From Thalassovita autumnalis (GTDB lineage: Bacteria > Pseudomonadota > Alphaproteobacteria > Rhodobacterales > Rhodobacteraceae): a DNA stretch of 64,000 nt. This document shows positions 55,450 through 64,000 of the stretch, piece by piece. A model generated the notes under the pieces. The model worked only from the letters and a program-made list of their open reading frames with translations, was not told the origin of the DNA and did not search any database. The stretch is taken from contig NZ_CYSB01000041.1 in the NCBI RefSeq assembly GCF_001458255.1, forward strand, positions 124,001 to 188,000. The letters run 5' to 3'. The position numbers were made by a program, and so were the translations under genes. The first letter of the stretch is position 1. The number at the start of each line of letters is the position of its first letter.

Positions 55450-57378
55450 TCAGGCGCGCTTTTCACCGATCGAGGCGATGTTCAGCGTTTTGAGCACCTT
55501 CGCTTCAATATCCGACGCATTCAGACCCGCCACATCATACATCGCTTTCGGGCTGGCCTGATCGATGAAGATGTCCGGCAGCACCATCGAGCGGTACTTC
55601 AGACCGTGATCAAAAACGCCCTCTTCGGCCAGGAACTGCGCCACGTGGCTGCCGAAACCGCCAATAGCGCCTTCCTCAATCGTCAGCAGAACCTCATGGT
55701 TCGCAGCTAAATCGCGGATCAGATCCTCATCCAGCGGTTTGGCGAAACGGGCATCAGCCACGGTTGGGGTGATCCCCTTGGCCGCCAGCCGGTCACAGGC
55801 CTGCATGACCTCCTGCAGGCGGGTGCCGAAGGACAGGATCGCAACACGGCTGCCGTCCTGAATGATGCGGCCCTTGCCAATTTTCAGCGGGGTGCCACGT
55901 TCGGGCAGGTCGATGCCGACGCCTTCACCACGCGGGTAACGGAAGGCAATCGGCCCCTCATCATGCGCAGCGGCGGTCGCCACCATATGCATCAACTCAG
56001 CCTCATCCGCCGCAGCCATGACCACCATCCCCGGCAGGTTTGCCAGATAGGCCACATCAAAGCTGCCCGCATGGGTGGCCCCATCGGCGCCAACCAAACC
56101 GGCGCGGTCGATGGCGAAACGGACGGGCAGCCGCTGAATGGCAACATCATGCACCACCTGATCATAGCCGCGCTGCAGGAAGGTCGAATACATCGCGCAG
56201 AACGGCTTCATCCCCCCGGCCGCCAGACCGGCGGCAAAGGTCACGCCGTGCTGTTCAGCAATGCCCACGTCAAAACAGCGGCTGGGATAACGTTCCGCGA
56301 ACAGACCCAGACCGGTCCCGTCCGGCATCGCAGCTGTCACTGCGGTGATCTTGTCATCCACCGCGGCCTCCACCAGCAGGGCCTTGGAAAACACGCTGGT
56401 ATAGCTGGGCGCGTTGGACGCGGCTTTGTGCTGCTTGCCGGTCAGCACATCAAACTTGGCCGTGGCGTGCCCCTTGTCCGATGCGGCTTCGGCCGGGGCA
56501 TAGCCTTTGCCCTTTTTGGTTTGCACGTGGATCAGCACCGGGCCGGTCGCGCGCGCCTTCAAGGTGCGCATGACCTGCAACAATTGCGGCATGTCGTGGC
56601 CATCAACTGGCCCCACATAGGTGAAGCCCAGCTCTTCAAACAACGTGCCGCCAATGGTCATGCCTTTCAGCATTTCCTTGGCGCGTTTGGCGCCCTCGCG
56701 GAAAGGTTCCGGCAACAGGCTAACCGCCCCTTTGGCGGCCTGCTTGATATCCTGCAGCGGCTCAACGGTATAAAGACGGTTCAGATAGTTCGACAGCGCG
56801 CCCACCGGCGGGGCGATCGACATGTCATTGTCGTTCAGCACCACAAACAGACGTTTGCCCAAATGGCCCGCGTTGTTCATCGCCTCAAAGGCCATACCAG
56901 CCGACATGGAGCCATCGCCGATCACCGCAATGGCATCGCCAAGACCGGCCTCAGGGCTGCCCCCCAGATCCCGCGCCACCGCAAAGCCAAGACCTGCCGA
57001 GATTGAGGTGGAGCTATGCGCCGCGCCAAACGGGTCATAGGGCGATTCAGAGCGTTTGGTGAAACCAGACAGCCCGTCCTGCTGACGCAGGGTGCGGATC
57101 CGATCGCGACGACCGGTGATGATCTTATGCGGGTAGCTCTGGTGACTGACATCCCAGATCAGCTTGTCCCGCGGGGTATCAAAGACCGAATGGATCGCCA
57201 CGGTCAGCTCAACCACCCCAAGGCCTGCGCCCAGATGGCCGCCGGTTTCCGACACGGCGGAAATGGTTTCCTGCCGCAACTCATCCGCTATCTGGCGCAG
57301 CTGAGCGTCGTTGAAACGCTTCAGATCGGCAGGCACATTCACCTGGTCCAAAAGCGGTGTATTGGGTCTATCTGACAT
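55450..57378 (-). CDS. dxs: 1-deoxy-D-xylulose-5-phosphate synthase
   Basis: A 642-residue thiamine-diphosphate enzyme that makes DXP from pyruvate and glyceraldehyde 3-phosphate, the entry to the MEP isoprenoid pathway. The ThDP motif [31 protein letters not shown] near residue 80, and catalytic Glu in GIAEQHG are in place. It follows ispA by 21 bp, giving an isoprenoid operon. It depends on the cofactor that thiBPQ imports. Confidence 0.97.
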   Translation of the reverse strand: MSDRPNTPLLDQVNVPADLKRFNDAQLRQIADELRQETISAVSETGGHLGAGLGVVELTVAIHSVFDTPRDKLIWDVSHQSYPHKIITGRRDRIRTLRQQDGLSGFTKRSESPYDPFGAAHSSTSISAGLGFAVARDLGGSPEAGLGDAIAVIGDGSMSAGMAFEAMNNAGHLGKRLFVVLNDNDMSIAPPVGALSNYLNRLYTVEPLQDIKQAAKGAVSLLPEPFREGAKRAKEMLKGMTIGGTLFEELGFTYVGPVDGHDMPQLLQVMRTLKARATGPVLIHVQTKKGKGYAPAEAASDKGHATAKFDVLTGKQHKAASNAPSYTSVFSKALLVEAAVDDKITAVTAAMPDGTGLGLFAERYPSRCFDVGIAEQHGVTFAAGLAAGGMKPFCAMYSTFLQRGYDQVVHDVAIQRLPVRFAIDRAGLVGADGATHAGSFDVAYLANLPGMVVMAAADEAELMHMVATAAAHDEGPIAFRYPRGEGVGIDLPERGTPLKIGKGRIIQDGSRVAILSFGTRLQEVMQACDRLAAKGITPTVADARFAKPLDEDLIRDLAANHEVLLTIEEGAIGGFGSHVAQFLAEEGVFDHGLKYRSMVLPDIFIDQASPKAMYDVAGLNASDIEAKVLKTLNIASIGEKRA

Positions 57379-57399
57379 GGCCCCCTCCGGGGTGGGATT

Positions 57400-58269
57400 C
57401 TAGCTGTGTCGCGAGATAACGAAACGCGCTGCTTGCCGCAAGGTTTCGCCCTCATCTCCGTAAGAACCTAGCGCAACACAGGCCTCTTGCACGAGGGTTT
57501 GCGCGCGGGATTTTGCCGCATCCAACCCCAGCAGCGAAACGAAGGTCGCTTTGCCGGCATCGGCGTCTTTGCCCACCGCCTTGCCAACGGTTTCCACATC
57601 CCCTTCGACGTCCAGCACATCGTCCCAGATCTGAAAGGCCAACCCCAGTTTCTGGGCATAGATGCTCAGCGCTTCGGTGTCCGCCCCCGCCAGCACCGCA
57701 CCGGCACAGGCCGACCATTCAATCAGCGCCCCGGTTTTCCCGGCCTGCAGTTCGGTGATCTGTTCCAGCGTCAGCGGTGTTGTCGCTGTTTCAGCTGCAA
57801 TATCCAAGGCCTGGCCTTTGACCATGCCCTCAGCACCCACCGCACGGGCCATCCGCAGCACCAGTTCCGCCCGCACCAGCGGATCGGCTGAGGCTTCTGG
57901 CCGCGCCAGCAATTCAAACGCCAGCGTCTGCAACGCATCACCCGCCAGAACCGCGGTGGCCTCATCCCATTTCACATGGACGGTCGGCAAACCGCGCCGC
58001 AGGTCATCATCATCCATCGCCGGCAGATCATCATGCACCAGCGAGTAGGCATGCAGCGCCTCAACCGAGGCCGCAGCCCAAATCGCCTGTTCCGGCGCAA
58101 TTCCATGCAACCGGGCGCTTTCCAACACCAGAAAGGCCCGCAGCCGTTTACCGCCCGCACTGGCATAGGACATCGCCTGCACCACCGGCAGATCACCCAT
58201 GGCGCCAATCACATCATCCAGATGCGCCTGCACCTGCGATGCGGCGTCTTTCAAACGGGTTTCAAACAC
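57400..58269 (-). CDS. ispA: Geranyl/farnesyl diphosphate synthase
   Basis: A 289-residue polyprenyl synthetase. First aspartate motif DDLPAMDDDD and second DDVLD bind magnesium-diphosphates; GKRLRAF provides the Lys/Arg that grip IPP. It makes C15 farnesyl diphosphate for quinones and bactoprenol. Starts at GTG 58269, abutting the xseB stop. Confidence 0.95.
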   Translation of the reverse strand: MFETRLKDAASQVQAHLDDVIGAMGDLPVVQAMSYASAGGKRLRAFLVLESARLHGIAPEQAIWAAASVEALHAYSLVHDDLPAMDDDDLRRGLPTVHVKWDEATAVLAGDALQTLAFELLARPEASADPLVRAELVLRMARAVGAEGMVKGQALDIAAETATTPLTLEQITELQAGKTGALIEWSACAGAVLAGADTEALSIYAQKLGLAFQIWDDVLDVEGDVETVGKAVGKDADAGKATFVSLLGLDAAKSRAQTLVQEACVALGSYGDEGETLRQAARFVISRHS

Positions 58270-58512
58270 TTAAAGACCTTCGACCGCATTCAGGCCGTTG
58301 GGCTGGCCCTCACCATCCAAAGTGATCGCAGCCACTTTTTCCTCGGCCTCTTTCAGCTTAGCCTCGCAGCGCTTTTTCAACTTTGCGCCACGCTCATAGA
58401 GCTTGATGGAATCCTCAAGCGCAACATCGCCACGCTCCAGCTGGCCAACAACGGTTTCCAGCTCTCGCATCGCATCTTCAAAGCTCATCTCACTGACGGG
58501 TTTCTCGCTCAT
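58270..58512 (-). CDS. xseB: Exodeoxyribonuclease VII small subunit
   Basis: An 80-residue subunit that pairs with XseA to degrade single-stranded DNA. SFEDAMRELETVVGQLERGDVALEDS is the family's coiled N-terminal hairpin (described here in shortened form). It precedes ispA and dxs, the classical xseB-ispA-dxs order. The start has a weak GAGAGG site. Confidence 0.94.
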   Translation of the reverse strand: MSEKPVSEMSFEDAMRELETVVGQLERGDVALEDSIKLYERGAKLKKRCEAKLKEAEEKVAAITLDGEGQPNGLNAVEGL

Positions 58513-58603
58513 GCGGCCTCTCCATCCAAACCTGATCGTTACGCGCTGTCAGACCATATTTTGCGGGTGAAGTCGAGACCGGCGCCCTGCCCAAGATGGC
58601 GCT

Positions 58604-59305
58604 TTAATCCGGCGCCAGCATGTAGCCTGCACCGCGCACCGTTTGCAGATACCGCGGCTGTTTCGGATCGCTTTCCAACTTGCGCCTCAGCCGGGTGATC
58701 TGCACGTCCACAGCACGTTCCTGCGCCTGACCCCGGTCACGGCCCAGATCCTCCACCAGCTTGGCCCGGCTAATCGCCTCACCCGGCAGGGCCGAGAAGA
58801 TTTTCATCAACTGGCTTTCGGTGGCGGTCAAACGCACGATCTCATCGCCGCGCCACAATTCGCCGCGATCAATATCGTAGCGGATCGGGCCAAGGCTCAG
58901 CACCTTGGGGGCGGCATCCTTGGCCTCTGGCTCGGGCATACGGCGCAGAATGGCATTGATCCGCAACAGCAGTTCTTTCGGCTCAAAGGGTTTTGACAGG
59001 TAGTCATCTGCCCCCGCCTCCAACCCGGCAATCCGGTCGGTGGTTTCGCCCTTGGCGGTCAGCAGCAGGATCGGGGTGCTCATGGTCTGGCGCAGATCGC
59101 GGGTCAGGCTGACGCCATCCTCACCGGGCATCATCACATCCATCACGATCATATCGAAATCAAGACCCGACAGCAGCCGTCGCGCATGCGCCGCGTCACG
59201 CGCCGCCGACACCAGGAAACCGTTGCGGATCAGAAATTTCTGCAACAGGCTGCGAATCCGCTCATCATCATCAACAATCAGCAGGTGGGCGTCTATGTCA
59301 CTCAT
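58604..59305 (-). CDS. petR: PetR-like OmpR-family response regulator
   Basis: A 233-residue regulator with phospho-acceptor Asp56 in IVMDVMMPGED, Lys in LSKPFEPK, and a winged-helix C-terminus (ERAVDVQITRLRRKLE). Its start overlaps the stop of a MarR-like gene (ATGA). In Rhodobacter capsulatus petP-petR precede petABC and petR is required for growth; here they lie 26 kb from petABC. Identity as PetR is by this context and is probable, not certain. Confidence 0.83.
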   Translation of the reverse strand: MSDIDAHLLIVDDDERIRSLLQKFLIRNGFLVSAARDAAHARRLLSGLDFDMIVMDVMMPGEDGVSLTRDLRQTMSTPILLLTAKGETTDRIAGLEAGADDYLSKPFEPKELLLRINAILRRMPEPEAKDAAPKVLSLGPIRYDIDRGELWRGDEIVRLTATESQLMKIFSALPGEAISRAKLVEDLGRDRGQAQERAVDVQITRLRRKLESDPKQPRYLQTVRGAGYMLAPD

Positions 59306-59799
59306 GCGCCGCTCTCCCTCAGGGCGTGGTATTTGCGGCGCATTTCAGGATCCATCATCGCTTCCAGAACCTGCCGGAACCCGGCCACCGCTTGCGGCCC
59401 CGCCGCCCGGTAGGCCGCGCGCATACGGGCGCGTTGGGCATCCGACAGTTTGCGTTCCAACTCCTGACCTGCATCGGTCAAATAGAGGTTACGCTCGCGC
59501 TTGTCGCTGACACCAACGCGGCTTTCGACCAGCCCATCCTCAATCAGGGTCCGCAGAACCCGGTTCAGCGACTGTTTGGTCACCCCCAGCAGGATCAGCA
59601 GGTTGTTCACCGTTGTGCCTGGGGCACGGTTGATAAAGTGGATGGCCCGGTGATGGGCGCGGCCATAGGCCATGCCGGTCAAAATCCGATCGGGATCCGC
59701 GGTAAATCCACGATAGGCGAAGAACATAGCCTCGATCCCCTGTCGCAGCTGCTCATCCGTCAGAAAGAGGAGATTCTCGCCCGTACCAACGTCGCTCAT
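59302..59799 (-). CDS. petP: PetP-like MarR family regulator
   Basis: A 165-residue winged-helix MarR-type protein. The central VNNLLILLGVTKQSLNRVLRTLIEDGLVE region (written here in part) holds the recognition helix, then the wing SDKRERNLYLTDAG. The ATG at 59799 follows GGAGG. Overlaps petR. The 172-bp divergent gap to ilvE contains AGTC-ttatt-GACT (59849-59861), a possible MarR-site core. Confidence 0.85.
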   Translation of the reverse strand: MSDVGTGENLLFLTDEQLRQGIEAMFFAYRGFTADPDRILTGMAYGRAHHRAIHFINRAPGTTVNNLLILLGVTKQSLNRVLRTLIEDGLVESRVGVSDKRERNLYLTDAGQELERKLSDAQRARMRAAYRAAGPQAVAGFRQVLEAMMDPEMRRKYHALRESGA

Positions 59800-59972
59800 C
59801 CAATCCTCCAAAACTCACCTACTGCCAATGGTTTCATCAGCTTATGTCAGTCTTATTGACTTTCCAAGATCGGAATGCTACCGAATCGCAGTTTTCGCGC
59901 AAGAATATGTCCGCTCCGGTCCAATTCGGCGCAATTTTCGCAAACACCCCATCTAGGGCAGGAGAGACGACA

Positions 59973-60839
59973 ATGGCCGGTTATGACGATCGCGACGGCA
60001 AGATCTGGATGAATGGCAAACTGGTGGAATGGCGTGACGCCAATGTCCACATTCTCAGCCACGCGCTGCACTATGCCTCCTCGGTGTTCGAAGGTGAACG
60101 CTGCTACAATGGCAAGATCTTCAAATCGGTGGAACACTCCGAACGTCTGATCAAATCGGCTGAACTGCTGGACATGGAAATCCCCTACTCGGTCGAAGAG
60201 TTGGAAGCCGCCAAATACGAGGTGCTGAAGGCCAACGGCTGGCAGGACGCCTACGTACGGGCCGTCGCCTGGCGCGGCGCGGGTGAAGACATGGGCGTTG
60301 CGTCGCGCAAGAACCCGGTGCAGGTCGCCGTCGCCGCCTGGGAATGGGGCAACTACTATGGCGACGCCAAGATGAAAGGCGCCAAACTCGACATCGCCAA
60401 ATGGCGCCGTCCTGACCCCGCCACCATCCCGCATGAAGCCAAGGCCGCCGGCCTCTACATGATCTGCACCATGTCGAAACACGCCGCCGAAGACAAAGGC
60501 TGCTCAGACGCAATGATGTATGACTACCGCGGCTATGTGGCTGAGGCGACCGGCGCCAACATCTTCTTCGTGAAAGACGGCGAAGTGCACACCCCCAAGC
60601 CTGACGCCTTCCTGAACGGCATCACCCGCCAGACCGTCATTGGCATGCTGAAAGACCGTGGCGTGAACGTCATCGAACGCCACATCCTGCCGGAAGAGCT
60701 GGCCTCCTTCGAACAGTGCTGGCTGACCGGCACCGCCGCCGAGGTGACCCCCGTGGGCCAGATCGGTGATTTCACCTTTGAGGTCGGCACGCTGACCCGT
60801 GAAATTTCTGAGGCCTATGAGGCGCTGGTGCGCGCCTGA
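59973..60839 (+). CDS. ilvE: Branched-chain amino acid aminotransferase
   Basis: A 288-residue fold-type IV PLP aminotransferase for Val, Leu and Ile. The PLP lysine is Lys157 in PHEAKAAG; downstream AEATGANIFFVKDG and the GITRQTV motif are typical of IlvE. The ATG at 59973 follows GGAGAG; the longer frame from 59844 is not used. Ends at a strong terminator. A D-amino-acid or 4-amino-4-deoxychorismate enzyme is less likely. Confidence 0.93.
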   Translation: MAGYDDRDGKIWMNGKLVEWRDANVHILSHALHYASSVFEGERCYNGKIFKSVEHSERLIKSAELLDMEIPYSVEELEAAKYEVLKANGWQDAYVRAVAWRGAGEDMGVASRKNPVQVAVAAWEWGNYYGDAKMKGAKLDIAKWRRPDPATIPHEAKAAGLYMICTMSKHAAEDKGCSDAMMYDYRGYVAEATGANIFFVKDGEVHTPKPDAFLNGITRQTVIGMLKDRGVNVIERHILPEELASFEQCWLTGTAAEVTPVGQIGDFTFEVGTLTREISEAYEALVRA

Positions 60840-60861
60840 TCCATCAGGACCAACTGACAGC

Positions 60862-60891
60862 AAAGGCGGCCCCAATGCGGAGGCCGCCTTT
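60862..60891 (+). terminator. Terminator after ilvE
   Basis: 10-bp stem AAAGGCGGCC / GGCCGCCTTT followed by TTC; good T tract (CCTTTTTC). Confidence 0.88.
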
Positions 60892-60898
60892 TTCATGT

Positions 60899-60954
60899 CT
60901 TTCAATGATCCCCAAATACTCCCGCCGGAGGCCCCCCGAGGGGCCAAAGGCCCC
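60899..60954 (-). repeat. Dispersed convergent-junction element, copy 4
   Basis: 23-bp core (60899-60921 on the minus strand) beginning GAGTATTTG and ending TGAAAG, preceded on that strand by a GC-rich hairpin GGGGCC-TTT-GGCCCC (60940-60954). It is between ilvE and the permease gene. Confidence 0.68.
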
Positions 60955-60966
60955 GAGACACAAAGC

Positions 60967-60986
60967 GCGCGCCCCGAAGGGCGCGC
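60967..60986 (-). terminator. Terminator-like hairpin after the potC-like gene
   Basis: 8-bp perfect stem GCGCGCCC / GGGCGCGC, loop CGAA, 30 bp past the permease stop; only a short T run (TTTG) follows. Confidence 0.55.
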
Positions 60987-61016
60987 ACCGTTTGATTTCG
61001 CGATGCTGAGGTCGGG

Positions 61017-62228
61017 TTAACCCGGGCTCATCCCGCGCAGACGCTCGGAGCGACGGCGCAACAGTTCCACCGTGGTCAGCAGACCGATCGAGATCACAAC
61101 AAGGATCGTCGCCACCGCCAGAATGGTCGGTGAGATCTGCTCGCGCAGGCCGGTAAACATCTGCCATGGCAGCGTCTTCTGGCTGGCCGAGCCGACAAAC
61201 AGCACCACAACCACTTCGTCAAACGAGGTGATGAAGGCGAACAGGCCCCCTGAGATCACGCCGGGCAGGATCAGCGGCATCTGCACCTTGAAGAAGGTGG
61301 TCACCGGGTTCGCCCCCATGTTCGCCGCCGCACGGGTCAGTGAGTTGTCAAAACCCACCAGCGTTGCGGTGACGGTGATGATCACAAAGGGGATGCCCAG
61401 CACAGCATGCGCCAGAACCACTTTGATGTAACCGACAAAGGTCTTGTCGAGGCCCAGCGATCCTTCCAGCCAGTTGCCGATCTGGCTGTAGAAGAAGAAC
61501 ATGCCGGTGGCCGAAATGATCAACGGCACAATCATCGGCGAAATCAGGATCGCCATGATCGCCCGTTTGAACGGCACGTGGCTCTGGCTGAGGCCAATGG
61601 CCGCCAGGGTGCCCAGGCTCACCGAGATGACCGTCGCAATCGGCGCGATGATCAGCGAGTTCTTGAACGAGCGCTGCCATTCATTGTTGGTGAAGAAGTC
61701 ACGGTAATGCTTCAGCGAATAGCCTTCCGGATCCAGGCGCAGCATTTCAGGCGTGAAGGTAAAGAAGTCCTGCGCGTTGAACGACAGCGGCATCACCACC
61801 AGGATCGGCGTGATCAGGAAGGTAAAGATCGCCCCACAGATCACCCGGAAGCTGTAGTGCCACAGCACCTGACGTGGTGTCAGGTAAGGCAGCAGGCGCT
61901 GACGATAGCGCCCTTCATAGAGCCAATAGATGAACCAGTGGAACAGCCAGCCAAAGACGGCGCCCAGGATCACCCCCGGCACACCACCGAAGACAAAGCC
62001 CAGAACGGCCAGCAGCGCGATGGAGATCCACTTGGCAAGGCCTTCGTTCTTCAGGCCGAAGATGAACACCGCAGCCATGGCCACGATCAGTGCCGCGCCG
62101 ATCACGATGCCGGCAAGACCAGATCCGTTTGCAGTGCCGACAAAGAGCCCCAGAAGCGCCCCGGCCGCGCCCACGGTGGGCATGACCAGTGACATGGGTT
62201 TGCGAGAGATGGGAGTAAGTGCAGCCAT
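61017..62228 (-). CDS. ABC transporter permease, PotC-like
   Basis: A 403-residue binding-protein-dependent permease. The C-terminal about 260 residues match PotC, with the EAA loop AAANMGANPVTTFFKVQMPLI (in part) that docks the ATPase. About 130 extra N-terminal residues hold three or four more membrane helices, longer than typical. It forms a transporter with the adjacent PotB-like permease and periplasmic protein. Polyamines are the likely class of substrate. Confidence 0.87.
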   Translation of the reverse strand: MAALTPISRKPMSLVMPTVGAAGALLGLFVGTANGSGLAGIVIGAALIVAMAAVFIFGLKNEGLAKWISIALLAVLGFVFGGVPGVILGAVFGWLFHWFIYWLYEGRYRQRLLPYLTPRQVLWHYSFRVICGAIFTFLITPILVVMPLSFNAQDFFTFTPEMLRLDPEGYSLKHYRDFFTNNEWQRSFKNSLIIAPIATVISVSLGTLAAIGLSQSHVPFKRAIMAILISPMIVPLIISATGMFFFYSQIGNWLEGSLGLDKTFVGYIKVVLAHAVLGIPFVIITVTATLVGFDNSLTRAAANMGANPVTTFFKVQMPLILPGVISGGLFAFITSFDEVVVVLFVGSASQKTLPWQMFTGLREQISPTILAVATILVVISIGLLTTVELLRRRSERLRGMSPG

Positions 62229-62233
62229 GTTCG

Positions 62234-63517
62234 TTACCCCAGCTTCACGTTGTCGATGCCAACGATCTTATCGTAGGCCCAGTAGAGGATCAGAACCACC
62301 GCCAGCAGAATGGTGCCAAGCGCCGCTGCCAGACCCCAGTTCAGTGAGCTGGAAATGTGGTATGCGATCCGGTTCGAGATGAAGACACCTTTGGTGCCGC
62401 CGACGATTTCAGGCGTGATGTAGTAGCCAATCGCCAGAATGAACACGAGGATCGACCCCGCCCCGATGCCCGGAATGGACTGCGGGAAGTAGACGCGCCA
62501 GAAGGCCGTCCAATCGGTGGCGCCCATCGATTTTGCAGCGCGCACATAATAGGGTTTGATCGTCTGCATCACCGAATACATCGGCAGGATCATGAACGGC
62601 AGCAGGATGTGGGTCATCGCAATGATCGTACCGGTCTGGTTGTTGATCAGTACAAGGCGTGAGTCATCCGCAACCATGCCAAGCCACACCAGCACCTCAT
62701 TGACCACCCCCTGTTGCTGCAGCATCACCTTCCACGCCGAGGTTCGCACCAGAAGCGATGTCCAGAAGGGCAGCAAGACCAGGATCATCAGGATGTTGGC
62801 GGTGCGCATTGGCAGGTTGGCCAGAATCCAGGCCACCGGGTAGCCAAGAATGATACAGGACACGGTGATGATCACCGACATGATCAGCGTCCGCTGGAAC
62901 AACTTGATCAGGATCTGTTTGTCTTCGGGCTGCGATTGCGCGCCCTCAGGGGTGCGGCGCATGTCCACGGCGTTCAAGAAATAGCCGTTTGTCAGCCGCA
63001 CAGAATGCGTTTTGATTGTCCGCCAGGTCTCAACATCGCCCCACTTCTTGTCGATATCGATGATCTTTTCTTTGAAAGGCGCATCGGCTGCAGGGTCAAG
63101 TTTTTTCAGTTTGCGGCCGGACTTTCTGAACAGCGACGACATGCCGGTCTGCTCATAGTTCAGACGGGTGCCCAGACGTGTGTGCTTTTTGGCTTCAATC
63201 GCAGCGACCATATCAGTGGCGAAGGCCGCATAAAGCGCCTCATCCGGCAATTCGCCGCTTTCGGCGTCCCAATTGCGCAGTTCAACCACGGTCAGCGGCA
63301 GCGTATCAGCAACGATGTCATTTTCCACCGAGCGGAACAGCATCGAGCCGATAGGAATGATGAATGAAACCAGGACGAAGATCAGCAGCGGTGCAATCAG
63401 CATCAATGCTCGCATCTTCTGGCGGCGAAGGGCGCGGCTGAGGCTGCGCTTTAGCGGTGTGCCGTCTGCGGCCAACACTGGGCCCGTAGCTTGGCCGGTA
63501 TCGGTTGTAACGCTCAT
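62234..63517 (-). CDS. ABC transporter permease, PotB-like
   Basis: A 427-residue permease. One helix (ALMLIAPLLIFVLVSFIIPI) is followed by about 130 residues that look extracytoplasmic (residues about 60-190), then five or six helices with the EAA loop RAAKSMGATDWTAFWRVYFP. Ordinary PotB is near 285 residues, so the insertion is unusual. It follows the binding-protein gene by 80 bp and precedes potC-like by 5 bp. Confidence 0.87.
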   Translation of the reverse strand: MSVTTDTGQATGPVLAADGTPLKRSLSRALRRQKMRALMLIAPLLIFVLVSFIIPIGSMLFRSVENDIVADTLPLTVVELRNWDAESGELPDEALYAAFATDMVAAIEAKKHTRLGTRLNYEQTGMSSLFRKSGRKLKKLDPAADAPFKEKIIDIDKKWGDVETWRTIKTHSVRLTNGYFLNAVDMRRTPEGAQSQPEDKQILIKLFQRTLIMSVIITVSCIILGYPVAWILANLPMRTANILMILVLLPFWTSLLVRTSAWKVMLQQQGVVNEVLVWLGMVADDSRLVLINNQTGTIIAMTHILLPFMILPMYSVMQTIKPYYVRAAKSMGATDWTAFWRVYFPQSIPGIGAGSILVFILAIGYYITPEIVGGTKGVFISNRIAYHISSSLNWGLAAALGTILLAVVLILYWAYDKIVGIDNVKLG

Positions 63518-63542
63518 GGTGTCCCCGTCGGAAATTTGGTGT

Positions 63543-63569
63543 GGATGGGCCGTACGTTGCGGCCCATCC
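63543..63569 (-). terminator. Hairpin between binding protein and permease genes
   Basis: 9-bp stem GGATGGGCC / GGCCCATCC with a 9-nt loop, no T tract. It may stabilise the upstream binding-protein mRNA or partly terminate, lowering permease expression, as is common in ABC operons. Confidence 0.6.
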
Positions 63570-63597
63570 TTTATATCAAAGCTGAGGGTTCAGCTTC

Positions 63598-64000
63598 TTA
63601 CTTGGCCAGCCAAGCCTGGAATTTCGCGTCGATATCGTCGCGATAGTCCGCCCAGAACTCATAGTTGTTCAGGAAGGTGTTCTTGGCGTTCGCCGGATCG
63701 GTCGGCATGTGCGGCGCCATGTCGATGCCCAGTTCGGCGTGCTTACCTACCAGCGGTGCCGAGGAGGCACGGGCCGGACCGTAGGAGATGTACTTGGCCT
63801 GATCCGCCAGACGCTGGGTGTCGGTGGCGAAGTAGATGTAGTCCAGAGCACGGGCTTTGCGCTCTTCGCTCAGACCGGTCGGAATGATCCAGCCGTCGAT
63901 GTCAAACACCTGAGCGTCCCACAGCATCGCAACCGGCTGTTTCTGCTCTTCGATGACCGAGAACAGACGACCGTTGAAGGTCGAGCCCATTACGATTTCG
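63598..64000 (-). CDS. Polyamine-type solute-binding protein, partial
   Basis: The C-terminal 133 residues of a periplasmic binding protein running off the right edge. The VMGSTFNGR, FDIDGWIIPTG, ALDYIYFAT and ISYGPARA segments match the PotD/PotF family. It delivers its ligand to the two permeases. The reading frame continues beyond 64000 with no start in the window. Ligand specificity cannot be judged. Confidence 0.9.
   Translation of the reverse strand, partial: EIVMGSTFNGRLFSVIEEQKQPVAMLWDAQVFDIDGWIIPTGLSEERKARALDYIYFATDTQRLADQAKYISYGPARASSAPLVGKHAELGIDMAPHMPTDPANAKNTFLNNYEFWADYRDDIDAKFQAWLAK

Noticed and set aside
1-64000. CRISPR arrays, insertion sequences, prophage and plasmid replication genes
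   Set aside because: No spaced identical repeats, transposase, integrase, capsid or Rep proteins were seen on either strand.

Overview
The window looks like ordinary chromosome from a marine alphaproteobacterium of the Roseobacter group (Rhodobacteraceae/Roseobacteraceae). The evidence is its high GC content, dense overlapping genes, the fbc-type petABC operon, the PetP/PetR regulator pair, DUF2125 and DUF4170 proteins, MEP-pathway isoprenoid genes, and gene order (lolA-like, ftsK, aminotransferase, amidase, ubiH; DUF4170, kdtA, lpxK). This is inferred from gene content; no 16S gene is present. I see no insertion sequence, prophage, CRISPR array or integrase.

Layout. 0-6 kb: a cut-off alpha/beta hydrolase, a thiolase, a gamma-glutamyltransferase-like enzyme, hspQ, an AEC carrier and a lysozyme-like lipoprotein. 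6-14 kb: LolA-like protein, FtsK, aminotransferase, amidase, UbiH-type hydroxylase. 13.6-20.5 kb, all leftward: LpxK and a divergent KdtA (lipid A/Kdo), DUF4170, rhodanese, an inositol-phosphatase-type enzyme, PmbA and DUF2125. 20.6-25.5 kb: SDR, enoyl-CoA hydratase, an unknown acidic protein, an HNH protein, MscS channel, flavoprotein. 25.6-30.8 kb: tRNA-Lys(TTT), a tightly overlapping dapF-mtaB-GST run, a PaiB-like protein, a second GST and an outer-membrane barrel protein.

31-36.5 kb holds the cytochrome bc1 operon, an L,D-transpeptidase overlapping ribA, and an orphan OmpR-type regulator followed by a structured C-rich-loop transcript candidate. 36.5-48 kb holds a sugar transferase, a small membrane protein, a gamma-butyrobetaine-type dioxygenase, exonuclease III, a YbbN-type thioredoxin, LON-domain and Trm112 proteins, the thiBPQ thiamine transporter with a TPP riboswitch, aroC, an HD protein and a second AEC carrier. 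48-54 kb holds a thioredoxin/CcdA pair, an EamA exporter, a VOC protein, HU, AMP nucleosidase, DUF1810 and an NAD-binding protein.

54.2-64 kb holds three tandem paralogous small exported membrane peptides, the dxs-ispA-xseB isoprenoid group, petR-petP, a branched-chain aminotransferase and a polyamine-type ABC transporter cut by the right edge.

The least explained signals are the three-copy peptide family with a large inverted repeat upstream; a dispersed 23-bp element that occurs four times, always between convergent genes; the C-rich hairpin RNA candidate after the orphan regulator; and a KdtA homologue that departs from both usual active-site motifs.
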